NCBI GenBank assembly: GCA_035540915.1
Contig: DATLFQ010000137.1
Location: forward strand, 1 to 7,067
Length of the DNA stretch: 7,067 nt
Direction of reading: 5' to 3'
Source of the DNA: DATLFQ01 sp035540915
GTDB lineage: Bacteria; Actinomycetota; Acidimicrobiia; Acidimicrobiales; GCA-2861595
The position numbers and the translations under genes were made by a program. Shown here piece by piece: positions 1 through 6,060 of the stretch; position 1 is the stretch's first letter; every line of letters starts with the position of its first letter. Under the pieces are notes generated by a model that was not told the origin of the DNA, did no database searches, and saw only the letters and a program-made list of their open reading frames with translations.

Positions 1-515
1 GACCGTCGACGACCGTCGCCGCCCCGACGACCGCCACCACCCGCCCACCCGCGACCACGGCCACCACGATCGCCGCGACCGGGTCGGCACCCGCCCCGGT
101 CTACCGGCTGTTCCACCCGGGCCTGGTCAGCCACTTCTACACCGTCGACCCGGTCGAGCGCGAGGTCGCAGTGACGACCGGGTACGCCTTCGAGTCCGTG
201 GCCTTCCGGGCCCACCGGACCGCCGTACAGGGATCGATCCCCGTGTACCGGCTGGTCCATCCGACCGCGATCGGTCACCAGTACACGAGCAGGGTCGGCG
301 AGCGCGACGACCTCCTGGCGCAGGGGTACCGCCTGGAGCGGGTGGCCTTCCACGCCTTCGCCCTGGCGGCGCCGGGGACCGTGCCGGTCTTCCGGCTCTA
401 CAGCGTCGGCAGTCGCAGTCACCTCCTCACCACCGACGTCGCCGAGCGCGACCGCGCGCTCGTCGACGCCGACTACCGGTCCGAGGGGGTCGCCTTCTGG
501 GCCTACCCGGTGTGA
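1..515 (+). CDS. Secreted-type DUF5648 repeat protein (5' partial)
   Basis: The reading frame (codons from base 3) is open from the left edge to the TGA at 513-515, so the true start lies outside the window. The GTG at 171 is internal: the first repeat unit already begins at base 99, so starting at 171 would cut it in half. The visible part opens with about 32 residues rich in Thr, Ala and Pro, which looks like an extracellular linker. Three repeat units follow, each with a VYRL/VFRL opening, a central H-x-x-T, an E-R pair, a Gly-Tyr or Asp-Tyr, and a VAF-aromatic end. This matches the DUF5648 family pattern as I recall it, found in secreted or surface proteins and often fused to enzymes such as peptidoglycan hydrolases. 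The catalytic or anchoring part, if any, is upstream and unseen. The biochemical function is unknown. It is probably unrelated to the housekeeping genes that follow. Confidence 0.8.
   Translation, partial: PSTTVAAPTTATTRPPATTATTIAATGSAPAPVYRLFHPGLVSHFYTVDPVEREVAVTTGYAFESVAFRAHRTAVQGSIPVYRLVHPTAIGHQYTSRVGERDDLLAQGYRLERVAFHAFALAAPGTVPVFRLYSVGSRSHLLTTDVAERDRALVDADYRSEGVAFWAYPV
99..512 (+). repeat. Three tandem 48-codon DUF5648 units
   Basis: Protein-level tandem repeat inside the first gene. Units begin at 99 (VYRLFHP), 243 (VYRLVHP) and 387 (VFRLYSV). The spacing is exactly 144 bases both times, and the last unit is cut short by the stop codon after 42 codons. Conserved positions are the opening V-[YF]-R-L, a His about ten residues in, Thr near residue 15, Glu-Arg near 20, Tyr near 29 and VAF near 34-36. 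The DNA itself has diverged, so this is an old structural repeat and not a recent duplication. Confidence 0.8.
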
Positions 516-1405
516 GGGACGGGCGCCCCGCTGGCGGGGCGCCCGTCGTCGAGGCCGGCCTTCTGGCGCGTTGCCGGTTCCCGCCGGCGGGCACGCCCCT
601 GGTCTGCGCCGTCTCGGGTGGGGCCGACTCGCTGGCCCTGCTGGCCCTCGCCGTGGCGGCCGGCTGCCGGGCCACCGCCGCCCACGTCGACCACGGGCTG
701 CGGGCCGGCTCGGCGGCCGAGGCCGACGTCGTCGAGGCGGCCGCCCGCCGGCTGGGCGCCGGCTTCGCCGCCCATCGCGTCGCCGTCGCCCCCGGCGCCA
801 ACCTCGAGGCCCGGGCCCGCGATGCCCGCCGGGCGGTGCTGCCGCCGGGCACCGCCACCGGCCACACCGCCGACGACCAGGCCGAGACGATCATCGTGAA
901 CCTCCTCCGCGGCGCTGGCCTCGACGGCCTGGCCGGGATGCGTCCCGGCCCGGCCAAGCCCATCCTGGCCCTGCGGCGCCACGAGACCCGCGCACTGTGC
1001 GGACAGCTGGGCCTCGTGCCCCTGGACGACCCGACGAACCGCGACCCGGCGTTCGTCCGCAACCGCGTCCGCCACGAGGTCATCCCCCTCCTCGACGAGG
1101 TGGCCGGGCGCGACGTCGCCGGCCTGCTGGCCCGCCAGGCGCAACTGCTGCGTGACGAGGCCACGCTGCTCGACGCGCTGGCCGCCGGCATCGACCCGAC
1201 CGAGTCTCGAGCGGTGGCCGGCGCTCCGATCCCGCTGGCCCGCCGGGCGGTCCGCCGGTGGCTCGCCGCCGGGGTCGACCACCCGCCGGCGGCCGCCGAC
1301 GTGGAACGGGTGCTGGCCGTCGCCGCCGGCGAGGCCGTCGCCTGCGAGATCGCCGGCGGCCGCCGTGTCCGCCGCACCGCCGGCCGGCTCGTGCTCGACC
1401 CCTAG
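512..1405 (+). CDS. tilS: tRNA(Ile)-lysidine synthetase
   Basis: TilS uses ATP and lysine to convert C34 of the minor tRNA-Ile (CAU anticodon) to lysidine, switching it from AUG to AUA decoding; it acts in the cytoplasm and is normally essential. The N-type ATP pyrophosphatase P-loop SGGADS is at residues 35-40. AHVDHGLR follows, then TGHTADDQAET and the NLLRGAGLDGLAGM segment, and the family motif DPTNRD...RNRVRHEVIPLL. At 297 residues it is a short form without the extra C-terminal domain of the E. coli enzyme. The start is uncertain. GTG 512 overlaps the upstream stop by four bases (GTGA), has no Shine-Dalgarno sequence and puts a stable hairpin in the first codons. It is, however, the only in-frame ATG, GTG or TTG I see from there to the P-loop; a CTG at 563 is the alternative. 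Neighbour hpt is its usual partner, 12 bases on. Confidence 0.92.
   Translation: MRDGRPAGGAPVVEAGLLARCRFPPAGTPLVCAVSGGADSLALLALAVAAGCRATAAHVDHGLRAGSAAEADVVEAAARRLGAGFAAHRVAVAPGANLEARARDARRAVLPPGTATGHTADDQAETIIVNLLRGAGLDGLAGMRPGPAKPILALRRHETRALCGQLGLVPLDDPTNRDPAFVRNRVRHEVIPLLDEVAGRDVAGLLARQAQLLRDEATLLDALAAGIDPTESRAVAGAPIPLARRAVRRWLAAGVDHPPAAADVERVLAVAAGEAVACEIAGGRRVRRTAGRLVLDP
518..547 (+). terminator. Perfect 13-bp GC hairpin, probable U-less terminator
   Basis: Bases 518-530 pair perfectly with 535-547, leaving a four-base loop CTGG. The hairpin begins two bases after the TGA of the DUF5648 gene. No T-run follows, so it is not a classical intrinsic terminator. High-GC actinobacteria are thought to use hairpins with weak or missing U-tracts, and placement straight after a stop codon suits that. 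The same bases are codons 3 to 12 of tilS if that gene starts at 512, so the element could instead, or also, limit tilS translation. Confidence 0.45.
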
Positions 1406-1408
1406 TAT
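1403..1408 (+). promoter_or_regulatory. Candidate -10 box for hpt (possibly leaderless)
   Basis: TAGTAT fits the actinobacterial TANNNT -10 pattern, ends nine bases before the hpt ATG and includes the tilS stop codon TAG. A start site at the usual distance would give a leader of only a few bases, which agrees with the absence of any Shine-Dalgarno sequence before hpt. There is no recognisable -35 box. The motif is short and partly forced by the stop codon, so this is tentative. Confidence 0.3.
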
Positions 1409-1417
1409 CCGCCGACG

Positions 1418-1969
1418 ATGGCTCCCGACGTCGCCCCCGGCGCCGATCCCCGGCTCGGCCCGGTCGTGGTCGGCGAGGACCTGCTCCGGCGCCGGGTGCA
1501 CGCCCTGGGCGAGGAGATCACCGCCGACTACCAGGGCCGGGCGCCGCTGCTGGTCGGGGTGCTGAAGGGCGCGTTCGTGTTCATGAGCGACCTGGCCCGG
1601 ACGATCCGCCTACCGGTCGAGTTCGACTTCATGGCCGTCTCGTCGTACGGCACGGCGACCAAGACCAGCGGGGTGGTCCGAATCGTCAAGGACCTCGACC
1701 TGGACCTCTCCGACCGGCACGTGCTGGTGGTCGAGGACATCGTCGACTCCGGGCTGACCCTGCGCTACCTCCGTCGCAACCTCCAGGCCCGCGGCCCGGC
1801 CAGCGTGGAGGTCTGCGCCCTGCTGGTGAAGGAGGGGCTCCAGCGGTCCGACCCCGACCTGCGCTACGTGGGCTTCACCATCCCGCCGGACTTCGTGGTG
1901 GGCTACGGCCTCGACGCCGGCGAGCGCTACCGCAACCTGCGGGACGTCCGGACGTACCGGGAGGAGTGA
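1418..1969 (+). CDS. hpt: Hypoxanthine(-guanine) phosphoribosyltransferase
   Basis: A purine salvage enzyme that transfers phosphoribose from PRPP to hypoxanthine (and usually guanine), giving IMP and GMP. At 183 residues it has the normal bacterial length. The PRPP-binding signature VLVVEDIVDSG spans residues 102-112, with the adjacent acidic pair E106/D107. The pyrophosphate-binding LKGAF segment has Lys50, the flexible-loop Ser-Tyr is at residues 76-77, and Lys138 in LLVKEG is placed like the purine-contacting lysine of the family. The C-terminal VVGYGLDAGERYRNL block is typical of bacterial Hpt. ATG 1418 is the best start and leaves about 13 residues before the VVVGED core. It follows tilS by 12 bases, as in many Gram-positive genomes, and the product would use PRPP from central metabolism and feed GTP that FolE, encoded downstream, consumes. 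No Shine-Dalgarno sequence is visible. Confidence 0.95.
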   Translation: MAPDVAPGADPRLGPVVVGEDLLRRRVHALGEEITADYQGRAPLLVGVLKGAFVFMSDLARTIRLPVEFDFMAVSSYGTATKTSGVVRIVKDLDLDLSDRHVLVVEDIVDSGLTLRYLRRNLQARGPASVEVCALLVKEGLQRSDPDLRYVGFTIPPDFVVGYGLDAGERYRNLRDVRTYREE

Positions 1970-2030
1970 GGCATCCGGGGCGTCGCCGCCCGAGTTCGGG
2001 ATCCTCTGCCGGCTTCGGGCGCCGCCCGCC

Positions 2031-2047
2031 GGTAGCGGACGGCTACC
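2031..2047 (+). promoter_or_regulatory. Inverted repeat next to the ftsH -10 box
   Basis: GGTAGC (2031-2036) and GCTACC (2042-2047) are perfect reverse complements around five bases. The element ends three bases before the putative -10 hexamer, so it would lie in the spacer between -35 and -10, where a bound repressor or an activator of the MerR type would act. It could also be chance in GC-rich DNA. No regulator is encoded in this window to pair with it. Confidence 0.3.
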
Positions 2048-2050
2048 ACG

Positions 2051-2056
2051 TATCCT
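2051..2056 (+). promoter_or_regulatory. Candidate -10 box for ftsH
   Basis: TATCCT matches TANNNT and ends nine bases before the GTG start of ftsH, the same gap as at hpt. The nine bases between are almost all G, C and pyrimidine-rich near the start, so there is no Shine-Dalgarno sequence; a leaderless or nearly leaderless mRNA is likely. I see no good TTGAC-like -35. Confidence 0.35.
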
Positions 2057-2065
2057 GGCCCTCCC

Positions 2066-4027
2066 GTGAAGAAGCTCGCGAGAAAGCCGCTGGTCTGGGT
2101 CGCCCTGGTGCTCCTGGTGCTGCTCGTCGGCGCCAGCGTGTTCGGCGGCGGCGAGGACCGCACCGACCTGCGGCTCAGTCGCTTCGAGGCGCTGGTGAAC
2201 GAGGGCCAGGTCCGGACCGCCGAGGTGGTGGGCGACAGCAAGGTGCGCGGTGAGCTGCGCAGCGGCGAGAAGTACGAGGCCAAGTTCCCGGCCGCCTACG
2301 CGGACGAGCTCACCGAGCGGCTGCTGGCCGCCGACATCGACGTCGACTCCAAGCAGGTCAAGTCGAACATCTGGCTGAACCTGCTCCTCAACTTCCTGCC
2401 GATCATCCTGCTCATGGGCGGCTTCCTCTACATCATCAGCTCGATGCAGGGCGGGGGCAGCCGGGTCATGCAGTTCGGCAAGGCCAAGCCCCGGGTGGTG
2501 TCCAAGGACGAGCCCAAGGTGACGTTCGCCGACGTGGCCGGCGCCGACGAGGCGGTGGCCGAGCTGGTGGAGATCAAGGAGTTCCTGGAGTCGCCGGCCA
2601 AGTTCCACGCCATCGGCGCCAAGATCCCCAAGGGGGTCCTTCTCTACGGGCCTCCCGGCACCGGCAAGACGCTGCTTGCCCGGGCGGTCGCCGGCGAGGC
2701 GGGCGTCCCCTTCTTCTCCATCTCGGGGTCGGACTTCGTGGAGATGTTCGTCGGCGTCGGGGCCAGCCGGGTGCGGGACCTGTTCGAGCAGGCCAAGGCC
2801 AACCCCCCGGCCATCATCTTCATGGACGAGATCGACGCCGTCGGGCGCCACCGGGGCGCCGGCATGGGCGGCGGCCACGACGAGCGGGAGCAGACCCTCA
2901 ACCAGCTCCTGGTGGAGATGGACGGCTTCGACGTGAAGTCCGGGGTCATCCTCATCGCCGCCACCAACCGGCCCGACATCTTGGACCCGGCCCTGCTGCG
3001 CCCCGGCCGCTTCGACCGCCAGATCGTGGTCGACCGCCCCGACCTGGAGGGCCGCAGGGCGATCCTGCAGGTGCACGCCAAGGGCAAGCCCCTCGACGAC
3101 TCGATCGACCTCGCCGTCCTGGCCCGGCGCACGCCCGGCTTCACCGGTGCCGACCTGGCCAACCTCATGAACGAGGCCGCCCTCCTCGCCGCCCGCAGGG
3201 CCCAACGGGACATCGCCATGGTGCACCTGGAGGAGGCCATCGACCGGGTCATCGGCGGGCCGGAACGCAAGACCAGGGTGATGAGCGAGCAGGAGAAGCT
3301 GGTCATCGCGTACCACGAGGGCGGGCACGCGCTGGTCGGCCACGTGCTGCCGCACGCCGACCCGGTCCACAAGGTCTCGATCGTGGCCCGCGGGCGGGCA
3401 CTCGGCTGGACCCTGTCGCTGCCGACCGAGGACCGCTACATCGTCAGCAGGTCCCAGCTCCGCCACCAGCTGGCCGTCCTCCTCGGCGGGCGCACGTCCG
3501 AGGAGCTGATCTTCTCGGAGGTCACCACGGGGGCGGCCAACGACATCGAGAAGGCCTCCGAGATCGCCCGGGCCATGGTCACCCAGTACGGGATGAGCGA
3601 CGTGCTCGGACCGCTGCAGCTGGGCCAGCAGAACCAGGAAGTGTTCCTGGGGAAGGACTTCGGGCACCAGGCCAACTACTCCGACGAGGTGGCGGCCCGC
3701 ATCGACGCCGAGGTCCGCCGCATCATCGGGGAGGCCCACGCAGAGGCCGAGGCCATCCTGCGCAAGCACCGGGCGACGCTCGACCGGCTGGCCGCCGCCC
3801 TGATGGAGCACGAGACCCTCGACACGCCCGCCCTCATGGAGGTCTTCGGCGACCTGCCGCCCTGGGCCGCCGACCCCGGTCCGGTCCCGGCGCCCCCCCC
3901 GGTCGCCGCGCCGCCGCCTCCGGTTCCGCCGCTCGTGCCGGTGGCGGCGGCGCTCTTCCCCGGCCCGGCCGCGCGCCGCCTCGGTCGCCGGCTGCGGCGG
4001 GCCATCACCAAGCCCGCTCCTGCGTGA
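2066..4027 (+). CDS. ftsH: ATP-dependent zinc metalloprotease FtsH
   Basis: A membrane-anchored AAA+ protease that forms hexamers and degrades damaged or unassembled membrane proteins and some soluble regulators. TM1 is residues 8-25 after a basic start (KKLARK). About 75 extracytoplasmic residues follow, then TM2 at about 104-126. The AAA domain has Walker A GPPGTGKT at 195-202, the pore-loop segment FVEMFVG, Walker B IIFMDEID at 250-257, and the second region of homology ATNRPD...RPGRFDR with Arg312 and Arg315. The peptidase has the zinc site HEGGH at 417-421 and the third ligand Asp493 in ANDIEK. Family length is normal (653 residues). The C-terminus is a Pro-rich tail (about 603-626) ending in a basic stretch (637-653) that is probably disordered and lineage-specific. 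GTG 2066 is chosen because it precedes TM1 directly. The stop overlaps the folE start by four bases (GTGA), suggesting translational coupling. Confidence 0.97.
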   Translation: MKKLARKPLVWVALVLLVLLVGASVFGGGEDRTDLRLSRFEALVNEGQVRTAEVVGDSKVRGELRSGEKYEAKFPAAYADELTERLLAADIDVDSKQVKSNIWLNLLLNFLPIILLMGGFLYIISSMQGGGSRVMQFGKAKPRVVSKDEPKVTFADVAGADEAVAELVEIKEFLESPAKFHAIGAKIPKGVLLYGPPGTGKTLLARAVAGEAGVPFFSISGSDFVEMFVGVGASRVRDLFEQAKANPPAIIFMDEIDAVGRHRGAGMGGGHDEREQTLNQLLVEMDGFDVKSGVILIAATNRPDILDPALLRPGRFDRQIVVDRPDLEGRRAILQVHAKGKPLDDSIDLAVLARRTPGFTGADLANLMNEAALLAARRAQRDIAMVHLEEAIDRVIGGPERKTRVMSEQEKLVIAYHEGGHALVGHVLPHADPVHKVSIVARGRALGWTLSLPTEDRYIVSRSQLRHQLAVLLGGRTSEELIFSEVTTGAANDIEKASEIARAMVTQYGMSDVLGPLQLGQQNQEVFLGKDFGHQANYSDEVAARIDAEVRRIIGEAHAEAEAILRKHRATLDRLAAALMEHETLDTPALMEVFGDLPPWAADPGPVPAPPPVAAPPPPVPPLVPVAAALFPGPAARRLGRRLRRAITKPAPA

Positions 4028-4626
4028 GCGCGCCGGGCTCGGCCGACCCCGGTACCCCGGTGGACCGGGCCCGGATCGAGCGGGCGGTCCGCGAGATCCT
4101 GGAGGCGGTCGGCGAGGATCCCGACCGCAGCGGTCTGGCCCGGACCCCGGCGCGGGTGGCGGCCATGTACGGCGAGCTGCTGGGGGGCGCCGCCGGCGAC
4201 CCCGACGCGTTGCTGGAGGTCACCTTCGTCTCCGACTACGACGAGCTGGTGCTGGAGCGCGACATCCCGCTCTACGGCCTGTGTGAGCACCACATGATCC
4301 CGTTCGTGGGCCGCGCCCACGTCGGCTACATCCCGGGCACCGACGGCCGCATCACCGGCCTGTCCAAGCTGGCGCGGCTGGTCGACGCCTACGCCCAGCG
4401 CCTGCAGGTCCAGGAGCAGCTGACGGTCCAGATCGCCGACAGCCTGGAGCGGGCGCTCGAGCCCCGCGGTGTGATCGTCGTCCTCCAGGCGGAGCACCTG
4501 TGCATGTCGATGCGCGGAGTTCGCAAGTCCGGCTCGACGGTGGTGACGTCGGCCGTGCGCGGGCTCTTCCGCGACGACGCCCGTACCCGGGCCGAAGCGA
4601 TGACCTTCATCCACGGCAACCGCTAG
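4024..4626 (+). CDS. folE: GTP cyclohydrolase I
   Basis: Catalyses the first step of folate synthesis: GTP to 7,8-dihydroneopterin triphosphate plus formate. It is a 200-residue type I enzyme of the T-fold, normally a homodecamer with a zinc at each active site. The zinc ligands are seen as Cys87 and His90 in LCEHHMIPF and Cys160 in HLCMSMRGV. Other family blocks are RTPARVAAMYGELL near residues 39-52, GYIPGTDGRITGLSKLARLVDAYAQRLQ in the middle, and STVVTSAVRGLF near the end. GTG 4024 overlaps the ftsH stop by four bases. A second in-frame GTG at 4060 (residue 13) is just as compatible with the conserved core, because the first dozen residues are Gly/Pro/Ala-rich and not conserved. There is no Shine-Dalgarno sequence, so translation probably depends on ribosomes finishing ftsH. 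ftsH-folE-folP is a standard actinobacterial order. Confidence 0.97.
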   Translation: MSAPGSADPGTPVDRARIERAVREILEAVGEDPDRSGLARTPARVAAMYGELLGGAAGDPDALLEVTFVSDYDELVLERDIPLYGLCEHHMIPFVGRAHVGYIPGTDGRITGLSKLARLVDAYAQRLQVQEQLTVQIADSLERALEPRGVIVVLQAEHLCMSMRGVRKSGSTVVTSAVRGLFRDDARTRAEAMTFIHGNR

Positions 4627-4635
4627 AACAGCGGG

Positions 4636-6060
4636 GTGCCGCGCCGCTACGACCTGGTCATCCTGGGCATGGGCTCGGGCGGCATGCCGGCGGCCGAGTT
4701 CGCGGCGAGCCTCGGCCTGCGGGTCTGCGTGGTGGAGCGCCACCGCGTGGGGGGCGACTGCCTGTGGACCGGCTGCGTGCCGTCCAAGGCCCTGCTGGCC
4801 TCGGCCAAGGTGGCGTCGCACCTCCGCCACGCCGACCGCTGGGGACTGCCGGCCAGCACCGCCCCCATCGACACCGCCGCGGTGTGGGACCGCATCCGCT
4901 CGGTGCAGGCCGAGATCGCCGCCACCGACGACAACCCGGAGCGGTTCCGCGAGCACGGCGCCGAGATCGTCTTCGGCCAACCCCGCCTGACCGGCCCCCG
5001 CACCGTGGAGGTGGGCGGGCGGGTGCTGGCGACCCGCTACGTCCTGGTGTGCACGGGCAGCCGACCGGCGTGCCCGCCGATCCCCGGCCTGGCGGAAGCG
5101 GGCTACCTGACGAGCGAGAACGTCTTCGAGCTGGCCGCGGCCCCGCCGTCGGTGGTGGCGATCGGCGGGGGGCCCATCGCCATCGAGCTCAGCCAGGCCT
5201 TGTGCCGCCTCGGCGTGCCGGTCACGGTGCTGCAGAAGGCGCCCGGGATCCTGCCCCGCGACGAGCCCGAGCTGGTGGCGCTCCTCACCCGCCGCCTGCG
5301 CGAGGAGGGGGTCGACCTGCGGGTGGGCGTCGACGTCGAGCGCGTCACCGTCGACGACGGGGCCAAGGTGGTGCACGGCACCGAGGCCGGCCGGCCCGGC
5401 CGCTGGTCGGCCAGCGAGCTGCTGGTCGGCGTGGGCCGGGCGCCCAACACCGAGGGGCTCGGGCTGGAGGACGTCGGAGTGGCGACAGGGCCGAAGGGGA
5501 TCATCGTCGACGAGCGGATGCGCACCAACGTGCCGTCGGTGTATGCCGCCGGCGACGTGGCCGGGCGGTTCCTGTTCACCCACTCGGCGGCCCACGAGGC
5601 CGTTCGGGCCGTGCGGGACATGTTCTTCCCGGGCCGCGGCGTCGTCAGCAGCCTGGTCCCCTGGTGCACCTTCACCGATCCCGAGCTGGCGCACGTCGGG
5701 ATGACCGAGGCCGAGGCGAGAGACGAGTACGGCGGCAAGGTCGCGGTGTGGCGGTTCGACCTGATCCACTCCGACCGGGCGCGGGCCGACGGCGAGACCC
5801 TGGGCCGCATCGTCGCCGTCTGCGGCCCCCGCGGCCGCCTGGTGGGCGCGTCGATCCTGGCCGCCGGTGCCGGCGAGCTGATCCACGAGCTGGCCCTGCT
5901 GGTGCGCCAGCGCGACAAGCTGACCGACCTCTCGGGCCTGATCCACGCCTACCCGACCCGGTCCACCGCGATCGCCCAGCTCGCCGGGGAGGCCACGTTC
6001 GCGTCGGCCCGGCGGATGCGCTGGGTGACCCGGTTGGCCCGGCTGTGGCCGGTGCGGTGA
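4636..6060 (+). CDS. FAD/NAD(P)-dependent disulfide-oxidoreductase-family protein
   Basis: A 474-residue class I pyridine nucleotide-disulfide oxidoreductase of the dihydrolipoamide dehydrogenase/mercuric reductase superfamily; its own substrate is unknown. The N-terminal FAD Rossmann motif is GMGSGG at 11-16. The redox-active CLWTGC has Cys42 and Cys47, followed by VPSK. The NAD(P) Rossmann motif is GGGPIAIE at 177-184, the second FAD motif is AAGDV with Asp307, and the dimerisation domain starts with the conserved FTDPELAHVGMTEAEA. Where relatives have HPTxxE, this protein has YPTRST (439-444), so the catalytic His and Glu are both replaced. It has no N-terminal heavy-metal domain and no C-terminal Cys pair, which argues against true MerA. 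The GGDCLWTGCVPSK signature recalls the mercuric-reductase-like proteins of cyanobacteria and actinobacteria. GTG 4636 is the first start after the folE stop in the same frame, nine bases on. Its stop overlaps folP by four bases. Its place between folE and folP suggests co-expression, not a proven folate role. Confidence 0.9.
   Translation: MPRRYDLVILGMGSGGMPAAEFAASLGLRVCVVERHRVGGDCLWTGCVPSKALLASAKVASHLRHADRWGLPASTAPIDTAAVWDRIRSVQAEIAATDDNPERFREHGAEIVFGQPRLTGPRTVEVGGRVLATRYVLVCTGSRPACPPIPGLAEAGYLTSENVFELAAAPPSVVAIGGGPIAIELSQALCRLGVPVTVLQKAPGILPRDEPELVALLTRRLREEGVDLRVGVDVERVTVDDGAKVVHGTEAGRPGRWSASELLVGVGRAPNTEGLGLEDVGVATGPKGIIVDERMRTNVPSVYAAGDVAGRFLFTHSAAHEAVRAVRDMFFPGRGVVSSLVPWCTFTDPELAHVGMTEAEARDEYGGKVAVWRFDLIHSDRARADGETLGRIVAVCGPRGRLVGASILAAGAGELIHELALLVRQRDKLTDLSGLIHAYPTRSTAIAQLAGEATFASARRMRWVTRLARLWPVR

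Larger units (their letters stand above)
1970..2065 (+). promoter_or_regulatory. hpt-ftsH intergenic region
   Basis: This 96-base gap is the only real intergenic space in the window. Just after the hpt stop there is a small stem (GGGCG at 1978-1982 pairing with CGCCC at 1987-1991) and an alternative short dyad at 1989-2000. Both are too short to call a terminator. The distal half holds a six-base dyad (2031-2047) and a TATCCT box (2051-2056), so it most likely carries the ftsH promoter. This would make ftsH the first gene of a transcription unit running into folE. Confidence 0.5.

Noticed and set aside
1..17. Short direct repeat GACCGTCG (bases 1-8 and 10-17)
   Set aside because: Two copies only, inside the Thr/Ala/Pro-coding linker; explained by biased codon use.
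171..515. A 114-residue gene starting at GTG 171
   Set aside because: The frame is open to the left edge and the first DUF5648 unit starts at base 99, so 171 is an internal Val codon.
1978..2000. Terminator after hpt
   Set aside because: Only 5-bp stems, mutually exclusive, with no T-run; not distinguishable from chance in this base composition.
1610..3811. Very long minus-strand open frame opposite hpt and ftsH
   Set aside because: High-GC DNA keeps antisense frames open. The product is a low-complexity His/Gly/Leu/Asp-rich translation with no family resemblance, and the + strand carries hpt and ftsH with every motif intact.
3676..5946. Long minus-strand open frame opposite ftsH end, folE and the oxidoreductase
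   Set aside because: Same GC artefact; no recognisable domain and fully overlapped by clear + strand genes.
4500..6056. The folP frame extended about 520 codons upstream, as a possible fusion protein
   Set aside because: The upstream translation is Arg/Pro/Gly-rich noise out of frame with the oxidoreductase; the FolP family N-terminus fits a start at 6057.
4636..6060. Calling the flavoprotein a genuine mercuric reductase or dihydrolipoamide dehydrogenase
   Set aside because: It lacks the C-terminal Cys pair and metal-binding domain of MerA and the HPTxxE of lipoamide dehydrogenase, and has no mer or 2-oxoacid dehydrogenase neighbours.
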